The notes under the pieces: model-generated
Seen by the model: only the letters and a program-made list of their open reading frames with translations
Told to the model about the DNA's origin: nothing
Database searches by the model: none
From: Murimonas intestini
Lineage (GTDB): Bacteria > Bacillota > Clostridia > Lachnospirales > Lachnospiraceae
Reading direction: 5' to 3'
Assembly: GCF_024622195.1 (NCBI RefSeq)
Contig: NZ_JANKBI010000003.1
Location: forward strand, 325,229-389,228
Length of the DNA: 64,000 bases
Part shown: positions 16,223 to 25,447 of the stretch, piece by piece
Layout: each line of letters starts with the position of its first letter
Numbering within the stretch: position 1 is the stretch's first letter
Program-made: the position numbers and the translations under genes

Positions 16223-17791
16223 CTAGAATTCATCAGGCGCGACTACCGCCTTACACTGTTCCTCCATCATCTGGGTGACTTCCGGGCTGTAGGCCTCATC
16301 ACAGAGTACGATCAGTCCGTCTCCGGCTTCCAGCTTTGTCTCGCCCCGGGGCACGATCTCGATCTCTCCCCGTTTGACGGCTATGATCAGACAGCGGTCA
16401 GGTATGCTGACTTCGCGTATGCGCTTTCCGCAGATCGGTGACCCCAGATGTATGGGCGTCTCAAGCAGCAGCTTTTCACCTGTCTCTTCCCTCTTGACTC
16501 TGCCGGCCTTAAAGAGCATTCTGCGCAGCAGCTGGTCATAGATGGGTTTGGCATGGCAGACATCAGCTACAGTAAACGCAGTCAATGATACAAGAGCGAT
16601 GAACATCAGATGGGTGAAGTTGCCTGTCATTTCAGTGATAAGAAGGATGCCTGTTATGGGGGCGCGGACAATTGCGGCGAAGCTTCCGGCCATGCCGAGT
16701 ATGAGCAGGGCGCCCAGGTTCAGGTCAGAGCCCAGAGCGTCAGCGATGCCGTGGAAGACCCCGCCGCAGAGGGCGCCCAGGACCAGGAGAGGCAGGAAAA
16801 TCCCGCCCGGTATGCCTGCACCGAAGCTGGTAATAGAAAATGCAAACTTGATAACAAGCAGCGCTGCCAGTGTGATGAGCGGGATCTTGTCCGCAATATC
16901 CATAACAAGGCTGCTGCCGCCTCCCAGTACTGCAGGACAGAAATACAGGAAGAGCCCTGCCAGCATAAACGGGATAAGGGTACGGATAAACTGGCTGGGG
17001 ATCTTATCATAAAGCTTCTGTACACGGTCCGTGCAGAAATTATAAAGCACACCTATAAGTCCCACAACTGCTCCCAGCAGGATAACGATCCAGAAGTGGG
17101 AGAGCGGAATGGCAATAGCGCCTGAAAAATCGAATACAGGTTTTAAGCCGAATACGTTTCTGGAGACAAAATTGGCTGTAATGGCGGAGGCCATGGAGGA
17201 GAGGAGTATCTCTACTGAGAAATTTTTATGTACTTCTTCCAGCGCAAACAGGGCGCCTGCGATAGGGGCATTAAAGGCAGCTGAAAGCCCTGCGCTGGCA
17301 CCGCAGGTGATCAGCATCTTTTCCTCCACCTTCATTCTTTTGGTGAGCCGGGCAAATCCTTTTCCCACCATGGCTCCAAGCTGTATGGACGGGCCTTCGC
17401 GCCCGAGGGAAAGGCCTGAACCGATAGTGATGATCCCTCCCAGAAATTTGGCTGTCAGCACTCTCCACCAGGTCTGCTGGAAATAGCCCTGGATCTCGCC
17501 GTCCAGCTGTGGGATGCCTGAACCGGATATCATAGGCTCCCATTTCAGAAGCAGGGTGGTGATGACGGCGCCGCAGAGCAGGATAAGGAACCACACTGCC
17601 ATGAACCACGGGTGGACCTGTACATATACTACGAGTTCTTCCAGCAGTATCTCCAATTTTCCAAGGATCAGCCTGAACAGCACAACAACAAGACCTGCCA
17701 CGGCTCCAATGCACAGACCTTCAAATACAAGCTTGTACCGGAAATCCTGAAACCGTTTAATGACTTTTGTAACACTATGGTTACTTTCCAT
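16223..17791 (-). CDS. ClC-family chloride/proton exchanger with TrkA-C domain
   Basis: Protein of 522 residues. The ClC membrane core has the anion-site motifs GSGIP (90-94), GREGP (130-134, with gating Glu132) and the GIFLP motif in GIPGGIFLPLLVLG. The ALFALEEVHKNF segment supplies a glutamate (about residue 186) where E. coli ClC has its internal proton glutamate, so proton-coupled exchange is more likely than a channel. From about residue 435 a TrkA-C type domain follows (IREVSIPDRCLIIAVKRGE, GLIVLCDE), a probable ligand sensor. It is divided from the upstream antiporter gene by 165 bases with its own promoter. The role is likely ion or acid homeostasis. Confidence 0.92.
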   Translation of the reverse strand: MESNHSVTKVIKRFQDFRYKLVFEGLCIGAVAGLVVVLFRLILGKLEILLEELVVYVQVHPWFMAVWFLILLCGAVITTLLLKWEPMISGSGIPQLDGEIQGYFQQTWWRVLTAKFLGGIITIGSGLSLGREGPSIQLGAMVGKGFARLTKRMKVEEKMLITCGASAGLSAAFNAPIAGALFALEEVHKNFSVEILLSSMASAITANFVSRNVFGLKPVFDFSGAIAIPLSHFWIVILLGAVVGLIGVLYNFCTDRVQKLYDKIPSQFIRTLIPFMLAGLFLYFCPAVLGGGSSLVMDIADKIPLITLAALLVIKFAFSITSFGAGIPGGIFLPLLVLGALCGGVFHGIADALGSDLNLGALLILGMAGSFAAIVRAPITGILLITEMTGNFTHLMFIALVSLTAFTVADVCHAKPIYDQLLRRMLFKAGRVKREETGEKLLLETPIHLGSPICGKRIREVSIPDRCLIIAVKRGEIEIVPRGETKLEAGDGLIVLCDEAYSPEVTQMMEEQCKAVVAPDEF

Positions 17792-17875
17792 CTTTTATAA
17801 CTCCTTCCTCCTCGCTTAAATGATGAGCAGTGCGCACTTATCATTTTGCATTACAGGGAAATTCTTATTAATTTA

Positions 17876-17905
17876 ATTATATAACCCTTTTGTCTGACGC
17901 GTCAA
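17876..17905 (-). promoter_or_regulatory. Promoter of the ClC exchanger gene
   Basis: On the minus strand TTGACG (17905-17900) and TATAAT (17881-17876) stand 18 bases apart, about 85 bases before the ATG at 17791. Nothing else is evident in this 165-base gap except weak pairing (ACTGG/CCAGT) behind the antiporter gene. Confidence 0.6.
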
Positions 17906-17956
17906 GGAAGGATTTAACATCACTGGCCGCTCTGTGACCAGTAACCCGGCAACGAT

Positions 17957-19558
17957 TTAAACATCGCTGCACAAAATCAGGGTATCTCCTTTTTTAAGCA
18001 TGCTGTTTCCGTCCGGAATAAAATTTTCCTGCCCCCGCCTCACCATAACTATAAGAGAACTGTCAGGGAGGGAGATATTGTTTACAGGCTGGTTGACCCA
18101 CGGATGATCTTTGTCCAGAAAGACTTCGCTTAAGTTCACATTTGAGTTGTCGGTGTAGCTGCTGCAGCTGATAATGATGCTGTCAGAGAGCCGGATACGG
18201 GTAGAACCATTGGGGATGAGAGTTTCCCCCTCCCGCTTTACCATGACTGCCAGCATATCCTTTGGCATGGAGATATCAGAAAGCGTCTGTCCCACCCAGG
18301 GATGTCCTTCGCTGAGGCGCACCTCTATGAGGTTTAATTCTTTTGCATCCTGATAATCATTAAAGGTGCGAAAGACATTGCAGTCTTTCTCTATAAGGCC
18401 CAGACGCCTGGACAAGAGGGGAAGCAGGGAGCCCTGTATGGCCACAGACAAAAGGCATACGAAAAAGGCAATATGGAAAATATCATTTTTGGTGTATGCC
18501 GGGCTTACTACAGTTGCTATGGCGAATACAATGCTGGCTGCGCCTCTTAGGCCTGCCCAGGACACGAGGAGCTGCTGCCTGAAGGGGACCTTAAAGGGAG
18601 TCAGTATGGCAAAGACTGCCAGCGGCCTGGCCACCAGCGTCAGAAAGAGCGCTATCAGGGCTGCGCTTGGCAGGATCAGGAGCATCTGGCTGGGAAAGGA
18701 GAGCAGGCCAAGCGTGAAAAACAGCAGGATCTGCATGATCCCGGTCAGTCCGTCAAAGAAATGCACTAGTTCAATTTTATCTGAGATTGCACTGTTGCCC
18801 AGAATGATTCCGGCTATGTAGACACTTAAAAATCCATTGCCCCCCAGGAGCACCGGCATGGAATAGGCGCTGATGGCTACTGCGAACACGAGGATCAGAT
18901 GCATCCCGTTTGAGTGAAAGGAGAATTTCTTCATAAGAAAAGCTGTGGCGCAGCCGATGGCAGCTCCGAATGCCAGCCCGAAAAATATCTGCTTAAAAAG
19001 CAGGAGAGGCAGGCTGGCGGCGCCATTTCCCTGCATCAGTCCCAGGATGATGATGGTGAGCATATATGCTATAGGGTCATTGCTTCCGCTCTCGATTTCC
19101 AGCAGGGAAGCCAGACCTCCTGTCAGATTCAGCTTTTTTCCCCTGAGAATGGAAAATACAGAAGCAGCGTCTGTGGAGCCCAGAACAGCGCCTATGAGCA
19201 GGCCCTCCAGCAGCGAGGTCCTTAAAACGAAATAGCAGAAGACTCCTGTTATCAGAGCAGTCAGGATCACTCCGAAGGTGGAGAGCAGGATAGATTTGAC
19301 AGCTACAGGCTTCGCAGCATCCCAGTTGGTGCCAAAGCCTCCGTAGAACATGATAAAAAGAAGAGCAGCAGAACAGATATGTTCCGTGAGCCCGTAATCA
19401 TCAAATGAGATGCCTGCGATGCCGTCTGATCCCATGAGCATCCCCAGAGCCAGAAACAGCAGCAGGGCAGGTATTCCAAAACGGGCAAAGAGCTTGCTGC
19501 ATACGACAGATATTATACAGATGAGTGAAACAATCAGCAGGTATTTTTCCAAACGCAT
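17957..19558 (-). CDS. Monovalent cation/proton antiporter (CPA1, NhaP2/CvrA-like) with two TrkA-C domains
   Basis: Protein of 533 residues with about twelve membrane segments in its first 390 residues. These include the antiporter motifs ALGMLMGSDGI, GAVLGSTDAASVFSILRG and LEIESGSNDPIAYMLTI, which carry the acidic ion-binding residues. Two regulatory TrkA-C domains follow (about 400-465 and 470-533), each with the pattern HPWVxQ...ISxPxxxxxVMVxRxGExxIPxG. The family exchanges potassium or sodium for protons and is often gated by nucleotides such as c-di-AMP in Firmicutes; that gating is only an inference here. Together with the adjacent ClC gene it forms an ion-homeostasis pair. Confidence 0.92.
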   Translation of the reverse strand: MRLEKYLLIVSLICIISVVCSKLFARFGIPALLLFLALGMLMGSDGIAGISFDDYGLTEHICSAALLFIMFYGGFGTNWDAAKPVAVKSILLSTFGVILTALITGVFCYFVLRTSLLEGLLIGAVLGSTDAASVFSILRGKKLNLTGGLASLLEIESGSNDPIAYMLTIIILGLMQGNGAASLPLLLFKQIFFGLAFGAAIGCATAFLMKKFSFHSNGMHLILVFAVAISAYSMPVLLGGNGFLSVYIAGIILGNSAISDKIELVHFFDGLTGIMQILLFFTLGLLSFPSQMLLILPSAALIALFLTLVARPLAVFAILTPFKVPFRQQLLVSWAGLRGAASIVFAIATVVSPAYTKNDIFHIAFFVCLLSVAIQGSLLPLLSRRLGLIEKDCNVFRTFNDYQDAKELNLIEVRLSEGHPWVGQTLSDISMPKDMLAVMVKREGETLIPNGSTRIRLSDSIIISCSSYTDNSNVNLSEVFLDKDHPWVNQPVNNISLPDSSLIVMVRRGQENFIPDGNSMLKKGDTLILCSDV

Positions 19559-19575
19559 TCCTCCTTTATATTTAT

Positions 19576-19593
19576 TATGTTAATTTTAACATA
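19576..19593. promoter_or_regulatory. Palindrome upstream of the cation antiporter gene
   Basis: TATGTTAA-TT-TTAACATA is a perfect 18-bp palindrome, centred about 27 bases before the antiporter ATG. It is a plausible operator or overlaps the promoter. The rest of the 19559-19819 interval holds AT-rich DNA feeding the divergent sugar operon and no gene. Confidence 0.4.
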
Positions 19594-19819
19594 GATCCGG
19601 GAGTAAGAAAAGCGATAACATATACGGGAATATTGATGGACACGGTATGGAAAACGGACAGGCAATTGGAAGAAATGCTGGCTGGAGTATAAAATAATGA
19701 TGGGCAAATGTTAAAGAATGATGAAAAAAAGAAAAATAATACCACTAAACTAGTAAAATACTACAAATAATTCCTTAAAACATTATGATATGATGGTTTC
19801 AATGAAAAGGAGGAGCGAC

Positions 19820-20734
19820 ATGGAAAGAAGAAAAAAGAAATCGTTTTTCAAGATATTGAAGCCGTTTTTGTTCCTGGTGCCAGTGTACTTCCTGCTGATA
19901 ACCTTTAAGTACATACCATTCGGGATGGCGTTTGTAAAATCTCTCTTTAACTGGAACGGCGCCAATATGAACGAATTCATAGGGCTGAAAAACTATGCGG
20001 AGGCATTTGGGGACAAGATGTTTCTGAACAGTATCCTGAGGGCGGGAATCGTTACAATAGTCCAGGTGATCATCGTAGTCACAGTCCCGCTGCTGGCAGC
20101 CGAACTGCTGTACGCAGTGAAATCGTCAAGGAAACAGTATGCGATCAGGACGGCTTTTACATTTCCTATGGTAGTGCCGGGAGTGGTAGTGATCCTTTTG
20201 TGGAAATGGATCCTGGCAGGCGATACGGGAGTCCTGAACAATTTCCTGAACATGGTAGGACTTGGAAATCTGGCAAAGCCCTGGCTGGGCAGTTCGGGGA
20301 CGGCGCTTGGATCGATCCTGGCGATCGGTTTTCCGTGGATCGGGATGGCTATGATGGGCGGCATGCAGTTTCTGATTTATTTCGGAGCCATACAGGGTAT
20401 ACCAAAAGATTATTTTGAGGCATCCCAGCTGGATGGGGCCAATATAGTACAGCGTTTCCTGAAGGTAGACCTTCCCATGCTGGCCAGCCAGCTGAAGCTG
20501 ATGATCACACTTGCTATCATCAATTCGCTGCAGATATTTGATTCCATCTTTATCCTGACTAAGGGAGGACCCGGACAGTCAACTATGGTGCCCGCTGTGT
20601 ATATGTATGAGCAGGGCTTCACCTACAGAAGGATGGGATATTGTTCAGCTCTTGGCGTAGTGCTGTTTATGCTGATACTGATTCTTACGGCGTTTAACAA
20701 CAAGTTTCTGAAAAATACAGAAGCGGCTGATTAG
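19820..20734 (+). CDS. Carbohydrate ABC transporter permease, MalF/UgpA-like (CUT1)
   Basis: Inner-membrane permease of 304 residues with about six transmembrane segments and an EAA loop (DYFEASQLDGANIVQRFLKVDLPML). It pairs with the following MalG-like permease to form the channel of a binding-protein-dependent sugar importer. I chose the ATG at 19820 (MERRKKKSFF) because AAAAGGAGG lies about 8 bases upstream; a start at 19790 has none. It is the first gene of an operon with a binding lipoprotein, a sulfatase and a two-component system. No ATPase gene is present, as is common where one MsmK-type ATPase serves many importers. Confidence 0.92.
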   Translation: MERRKKKSFFKILKPFLFLVPVYFLLITFKYIPFGMAFVKSLFNWNGANMNEFIGLKNYAEAFGDKMFLNSILRAGIVTIVQVIIVVTVPLLAAELLYAVKSSRKQYAIRTAFTFPMVVPGVVVILLWKWILAGDTGVLNNFLNMVGLGNLAKPWLGSSGTALGSILAIGFPWIGMAMMGGMQFLIYFGAIQGIPKDYFEASQLDGANIVQRFLKVDLPMLASQLKLMITLAIINSLQIFDSIFILTKGGPGQSTMVPAVYMYEQGFTYRRMGYCSALGVVLFMLILILTAFNNKFLKNTEAAD

Positions 20735-20747
20735 AGGAGGAGATTAT

Positions 20748-21563
20748 ATGAGTAAGTTTGCACGTGTTTTTGGGAGGGTCCTTCTGGGACTTTTGCTGGC
20801 ACTGACATTGCTGCCTTTTTACCTCCTGCTTGTCAACTCTTTTAAATGGAGCAAGGAAATCGTTGTGAATCCATGGATACCCATGGGGGGGCTGCATTTT
20901 ACAAATTATGTAAAAGCAGGGGAACAGATAGTAAGGCCAATGTTTAATTCACTTATTGTTACCGTATGCGTGATCGCTCTGGTGGTATTTGTATCCACAC
21001 TGGCAGCCTATGCATTTATCAGATTTAAGTTTTTCGCATCAGGGCTGTTGTATATCGGTATTATCGCTATGCTGATGATTCCGGGGTTTGTGCTTCTGAT
21101 ACCTCAGTTTATACAGATCAACCAGCTGGGTATGTACAATACCTTCGCCGGCCTGATATTCCCTCCGGCAGCGGCGGGAGCAGCCACCGGGACCTTCCTG
21201 CTGAAGAGCTCCATGGAATCCATATCAAAGAGCCTCTTCGAAGCAGCAGATATGGAAGGGGCGGGGGACCTGCATATCTTAAGCAGGATAGTAGTGCCTC
21301 TTTCCAAGCCTACTATATCTACAGTGGTGATCGTGACAGGGCTTTCAGCCTGGAATAATTATCTGTGGCCTCTTGTATCCACATCCGGGCCAGAGACGCA
21401 GCAAATCACTGTGGCGCTGACAAAGCTGATACGTTCAGCTATTGAAGGAGACGGCATTCTGTTTGCGGGTTATGTGACAGCGTCACTTCCGCTGATCATC
21501 CTGTTCTGTTTTGCCAGCAAGTCATTTGTGGCCGGACTGACACAGGGAGCTGTAAAAGGTTAA
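20748..21563 (+). CDS. Carbohydrate ABC transporter permease, MalG/UgpE-like (CUT1)
   Basis: Second permease of the importer, 271 residues, six predicted transmembrane segments. The EAA loop is SLFEAADMEGAGDLHILSRIVVPLSKP. The start MSKFARVFGRVLLGLLLALTLLPFYLLLVNSFK is typical of MalG-type subunits. It begins 13 bases after the first permease, with GAGGAGG before the ATG. It ends with the usual short basic tail (LTQGAVKG). Function as part of a di- or oligosaccharide importer is secure; the sugar is not visible from this subunit. Confidence 0.92.
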   Translation: MSKFARVFGRVLLGLLLALTLLPFYLLLVNSFKWSKEIVVNPWIPMGGLHFTNYVKAGEQIVRPMFNSLIVTVCVIALVVFVSTLAAYAFIRFKFFASGLLYIGIIAMLMIPGFVLLIPQFIQINQLGMYNTFAGLIFPPAAAGAATGTFLLKSSMESISKSLFEAADMEGAGDLHILSRIVVPLSKPTISTVVIVTGLSAWNNYLWPLVSTSGPETQQITVALTKLIRSAIEGDGILFAGYVTASLPLIILFCFASKSFVAGLTQGAVKG

Positions 21564-21622
21564 TCGCAGCGCTGAAAATTTGTTATCTATTAAAATTATA
21601 TTATAAATAGGAGGATTTGATT

Positions 21623-23104
21623 ATGAAGTTAAGAAAAGCAACAGCAGTGGTACTTGGAATGTCCCTGGCGGCATCTATGGCAGCGGGGTGTGCAGGCAGC
21701 AGCACGGCGCCTGAAGAGACAAAGAACCAGGATACAGCCCAGGTCCAAAAGACAGAAGTTCAGAAGGTGGGAAATTCTGATGAGAAGATTAAACTTGTAT
21801 TTGCCCAGGATCTTGATACAAATGAACATGCCAATGAAGTAGTGAATGCAATTATCGATGAGTATGAAGAGAAAGCAGGGGTGGAGATCCAGTTTGAAGC
21901 CCTCCCGTCAGCTGACTACAGAACATGGTTGACAACACAGTTTGCAGCCGGAAAGGGACCGGATGTGTATACAGGTATTATTTATGACCTGAGCACTGAT
22001 TATGACAGCGGTTATCTGTATAACTTTAAGGATCTGTATGAAAAAGAAAGCGCATATGATGCAGGGAAGGCCTGGAAGGATACACTTCCGGAATCTATTC
22101 TGGAGAGGATGTACCTCACAGAAAATGATGTGCCAGGGTACCCGTCAAGCACATCTGTAGTCAGGATCTTCTACAATAAGACAGCTTTTGAGCAGGCAGG
22201 CGCCAAGGTACCTGAGACATGGGCAGAATTTATGGATGCATGTCAGAAATTAAAAGATTCAGGGATCACACCTTTTGGATTCCCGAATGCAACTATTGCA
22301 GATTTGTCTTGGTTATGGTTTAATAACTCTATATCAGGCCAGCTGAACAGCTCACTCGTGGATGAACTGGATGTATCAGGAAACGGATATGTGGAACTTC
22401 AGGAGATCGCAAAAGGCGTGGATGAAGGCAAGATCGACTTTACTAAGCCGGAGCTTATAAAAGGATTTGAGCTTATGAAGGATTTCTCACAGTACTGGAC
22501 ATCCGACTATAACGGACTTGACCAGAAGACAGCTATCCAGATGTTCGAGAGAGGTGAAGTAGCCATGGTTCAGGCTATGTCCATCAATCTGGCAGACATC
22601 GAGGCTGTTGTAGGAGACAGCTTTGAATACGGAGTTATGCCTATACCTGTCATCACAAAAGAGACAGCTGACACAGCGCTTGGAAAATCTATCATCCTGG
22701 GCGGACAGCCGGACATCATCTATGCAGTAAATAAAGATCTGGAAAATGATGAAGCCAGATTAAACGCGGCAATTGATTTCTGCCAGTACATGTCATCACC
22801 GGAAGTTCAGGTACGCCTTGCAGAAGAGATCTGCAGGATCCCTCTGACAACATCTGCACAGCTTCCTGATAATTTAGCAGGCTTCACGATTGTTGAAGAG
22901 CCGCTGCGTATGCCATATTACACAGGCATCAATGAGAAACTGCGCAACTATTTCCAGAGAGCCGGACAGGATTTCCTCTCAGACGGCATCGATGTAAATG
23001 AGCTGGGCGAGACAATGAACAGCGCTTACACAGAAGTTCTGGGCGAGATCATGGCAGAGAACGGCTGGAGTGCAGACAACAACTATGGCATGGAGACGAA
23101 ATAA
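21623..23104 (+). CDS. Sugar-binding lipoprotein of a CUT1 ABC transporter
   Basis: Extracellular solute-binding protein of 493 residues. The signal peptide ends in the lipobox ASMAAGC, so Cys23 would be lipidated and anchor it outside. A Thr/Glu/Gln-rich linker follows, then a bilobed binding domain (KLVFAQDLDTNEHANEVVNAI, FAAGKGPDVYTGI, VVRIFYNKTAFEQAGAKVPETWAEF) of the family-1 type. The ATG at 21623 has AGGAGG about 8 bases upstream. Its stop codon overlaps the ATG of the sulfatase by one base, which ties ligand capture to the sulfatase in translation. The ligand is therefore plausibly a sulfated sugar; this is inference. Confidence 0.92.
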   Translation: MKLRKATAVVLGMSLAASMAAGCAGSSTAPEETKNQDTAQVQKTEVQKVGNSDEKIKLVFAQDLDTNEHANEVVNAIIDEYEEKAGVEIQFEALPSADYRTWLTTQFAAGKGPDVYTGIIYDLSTDYDSGYLYNFKDLYEKESAYDAGKAWKDTLPESILERMYLTENDVPGYPSSTSVVRIFYNKTAFEQAGAKVPETWAEFMDACQKLKDSGITPFGFPNATIADLSWLWFNNSISGQLNSSLVDELDVSGNGYVELQEIAKGVDEGKIDFTKPELIKGFELMKDFSQYWTSDYNGLDQKTAIQMFERGEVAMVQAMSINLADIEAVVGDSFEYGVMPIPVITKETADTALGKSIILGGQPDIIYAVNKDLENDEARLNAAIDFCQYMSSPEVQVRLAEEICRIPLTTSAQLPDNLAGFTIVEEPLRMPYYTGINEKLRNYFQRAGQDFLSDGIDVNELGETMNSAYTEVLGEIMAENGWSADNNYGMETK

Positions 23105-24612
23105 TGACAGACCAGAGCAGGAAAAAGCCAAATGTGATCTATATTCTGGCTGATGATATGGGGTATGGGGACATTTCAGCCTTCAATGAAAATTGTCCTT
23201 TTAAAACTCCGAACCTGGATGGGATGTGTGAAAACGGGATGCGTTTCACAGATGCACACGCCACCTCGGCGGTGTGCACCCCATCCAGATATGGAATACT
23301 GACGGGGCGCTATAATTGGCGCTCCCGTCTGAAATCCAGCGTGATAGGCGGATATTCAGAACCGCTTATCGAGGAAGGCAGAAAAACGGTAGCCCATCTG
23401 TTTAAAGAGGAGGGCTACCGCACAGCTATTGTAGGAAAATGGCATCTGGGCATGAGCTTTGCCAAGACAGACGACTTTTATGAAAAACCGGACTTTGATG
23501 CATGTACGGGTGTGGATTATTCAGCGCCTGTCAGTTTTTCTCCGATAACAAATGGATTTGATTATTATTATGGGATAAGCGGCTCTCTGGATATGCCTCC
23601 TTATATCTATATTGAGAATGACAGATTCACCGCCCTCCCGGACCATATCAGTAAAGGTGAGGGCAAGGGCTTCTGGAGAGAAGGGCCCACAGCGCCGGGA
23701 TTTATCCATGAAAATGTCCTGGATGAACTGACCGACAAGGCGTGCGAAAAGATAGAAGAGTACAAGGATGCGCCTTTCTTCCTGTATTTCCCTATGCCGG
23801 CGCCGCACACACCTATTCTGCCTTCGAAATCTTTTCAGGGGAAATCAGGGACAAATGAATATGGCGATTTTGTCCTCCACTGTGACGATGTTGTCGGCAG
23901 AATTGTGAAAAAGCTGAAGGATGAGGGGATCTATGAGGATACTATCCTTATCTACACTTCAGACAACGGATGTTCGCCCATGGCTGATTTCAGGGAACTA
24001 AAAGAGCATGGACACAATCCAAGCTATGTCTTCAGAGGCACAAAGGCAGACATATATGAGGGGGGCCACAGGATACCTCTGATCATACAGTGGCCGGCCA
24101 TGATCAGGAAAGGCGCTGTCTGTACGGAGCTTGTGTGCCTGTGCGACCTGATGGCTACTATGGCAGAATATTTCGGACGCTGCCTTCCTGATAACATGGG
24201 CGAGGACAGTGTCAGCAGCCTGCCGCTCTGGCTGGAGCAGGGCCATGGCGGGGTGAGGGAGGATCTGGTGCACCAGAGCATAGACGGCTCTCTCTCAATA
24301 CGGAAGGGCAGTTTTAAATTAGAGATGTGTCCTGGCTCAGGCGGATGGTCTGACCCGGTGCCGGGCAAGGAAGACAAGAGCCTTCCCAGATTCCAGCTCT
24401 ATAATCTGGAAAATGATATAGGCGAGAAGGTGAATGTGATCAGGGAATATCCGGAAATAGCCAAACAGCTGCGGGATATTCTAAAAGGGTATGTGGAGAA
24501 TGGCAGGAGTACTCCCGGCAGCAGGCAGTCCAATAACGGCCAGCGCATCTGGGAGACTATAGCCTGGCTGGATGAGGATGATGACAGCCTGGAATTGTAC
24601 AGCAGGGAATAA
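23104..24612 (+). CDS. Cys-type sulfatase (arylsulfatase family), apparently cytoplasmic
   Basis: Enzyme of 502 residues that hydrolyses sulfate esters. NVIYILADDMGYGD supplies the metal-binding Asp17/Asp18. CTPSRYGILTGR (Cys58) is the sulfatase signature, in which the cysteine is converted to formylglycine. GKWHLG, HTPILPS and TSDNG complete the active-site set. There is no signal peptide (MTDQSRKKPNVIY), so it should work in the cytoplasm on an imported substrate. Activation needs a formylglycine-generating enzyme, in anaerobes the radical-SAM anSME, which is not in this window. The one-base overlap with the binding protein gene indicates a dedicated import-then-desulfate route for a sulfated glycan fragment. 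Confidence 0.9.
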   Translation: MTDQSRKKPNVIYILADDMGYGDISAFNENCPFKTPNLDGMCENGMRFTDAHATSAVCTPSRYGILTGRYNWRSRLKSSVIGGYSEPLIEEGRKTVAHLFKEEGYRTAIVGKWHLGMSFAKTDDFYEKPDFDACTGVDYSAPVSFSPITNGFDYYYGISGSLDMPPYIYIENDRFTALPDHISKGEGKGFWREGPTAPGFIHENVLDELTDKACEKIEEYKDAPFFLYFPMPAPHTPILPSKSFQGKSGTNEYGDFVLHCDDVVGRIVKKLKDEGIYEDTILIYTSDNGCSPMADFRELKEHGHNPSYVFRGTKADIYEGGHRIPLIIQWPAMIRKGAVCTELVCLCDLMATMAEYFGRCLPDNMGEDSVSSLPLWLEQGHGGVREDLVHQSIDGSLSIRKGSFKLEMCPGSGGWSDPVPGKEDKSLPRFQLYNLENDIGEKVNVIREYPEIAKQLRDILKGYVENGRSTPGSRQSNNGQRIWETIAWLDEDDDSLELYSRE

Positions 24613-24631
24613 CTTGTAAAGGGGATTATGA

Positions 24632-25447
24632 ATGTACGATATTCTTGTGGTAGATGATGAGAGATGGATACGGAAGGGTATCATTAAAATGATTGACGGA
24701 CAGGGCAGCCTGATCGGAAATATCATGGAGGCTGACAGCGTTGAGGCGGCAGAAAGATTATTTGATGAGTGCCGTCCCCATATCATCATTTCAGATGTGA
24801 GGTTCCCTAAAGAGGATGGCTGCATCCTCTGCCGCAGGATATATCAGAAGTCCCCGAAAACCAAGATCATCATGCTGTCCGGCTATAATGATTTCGAGTA
24901 TGTGAAATCAGCGCTTAATTATAAAGCAGTGGATTATCTGCTGAAGCCAGTGGCGCGGGAGGCATTAAACGATGCCATAAGAAGGAGCATAGAAGAAATC
25001 AGGATCAATGAAAAGCCAGATATTAAAAAACAGGAACAGGACCATGGCTCTGTAGCAAAGCAGCCCCAGCCGCCTGTATCTGTGACAGGAAAAAATGTGG
25101 ATGATATCATCCGGCAGGTGACTGAGGACATACGCAGCAATTACGGGGAAAAGATCAGCCTGTCTGGAATCTCAGCCAAATACCATGTTAGTGAAGCTTA
25201 TTTCTCCTCTATGTTCAAGAAGAGCATGGGGACTACCCTGATGAATTATCTCATGGGGTACAGGATAGAGAAGGCAAAGGAGCTGATGATGACAACGGAC
25301 AGAAAGATAGTGGATATCGCAGTGCTTGTGGGGTATCCGGATATCCACTATTTTAATAAGGTCTTCAAAAAGCTGACAGGGGAGGCTCCCAGAGATTACA
25401 AGAAAAAGCTGATGATTGAACTGAAGGGTGGGGATGATGATCTATAA
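24632..25447 (+). CDS. Response regulator, YesN type (receiver plus AraC DNA-binding domain)
   Basis: Cytoplasmic regulator of 271 residues. The receiver domain (1-120) has acidic residues DDE, phosphoacceptor Asp55 in ISDVRFPKEDG and the lysine in LLKPV. A linker leads to an AraC-type pair of helix-turn-helix motifs from about residue 155 (ISLSGISAKYHVSEAYFSSMFKK; KIVDIAVLVGYPDIHYFNKVFKKLTG). YesN/YesM systems usually activate neighbouring carbohydrate importer operons in Firmicutes. It overlaps the kinase gene by 14 bases and follows the sulfatase by 19 bases, so it probably controls this same operon. Confidence 0.93.
   Translation: MYDILVVDDERWIRKGIIKMIDGQGSLIGNIMEADSVEAAERLFDECRPHIIISDVRFPKEDGCILCRRIYQKSPKTKIIMLSGYNDFEYVKSALNYKAVDYLLKPVAREALNDAIRRSIEEIRINEKPDIKKQEQDHGSVAKQPQPPVSVTGKNVDDIIRQVTEDIRSNYGEKISLSGISAKYHVSEAYFSSMFKKSMGTTLMNYLMGYRIEKAKELMMTTDRKIVDIAVLVGYPDIHYFNKVFKKLTGEAPRDYKKKLMIELKGGDDDL

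Noticed and set aside
24632..25140. CRISPR array or phage genes anywhere in the window
   Set aside because: No regularly spaced identical repeats, integrase, terminase or capsid-like frames were found on either strand.
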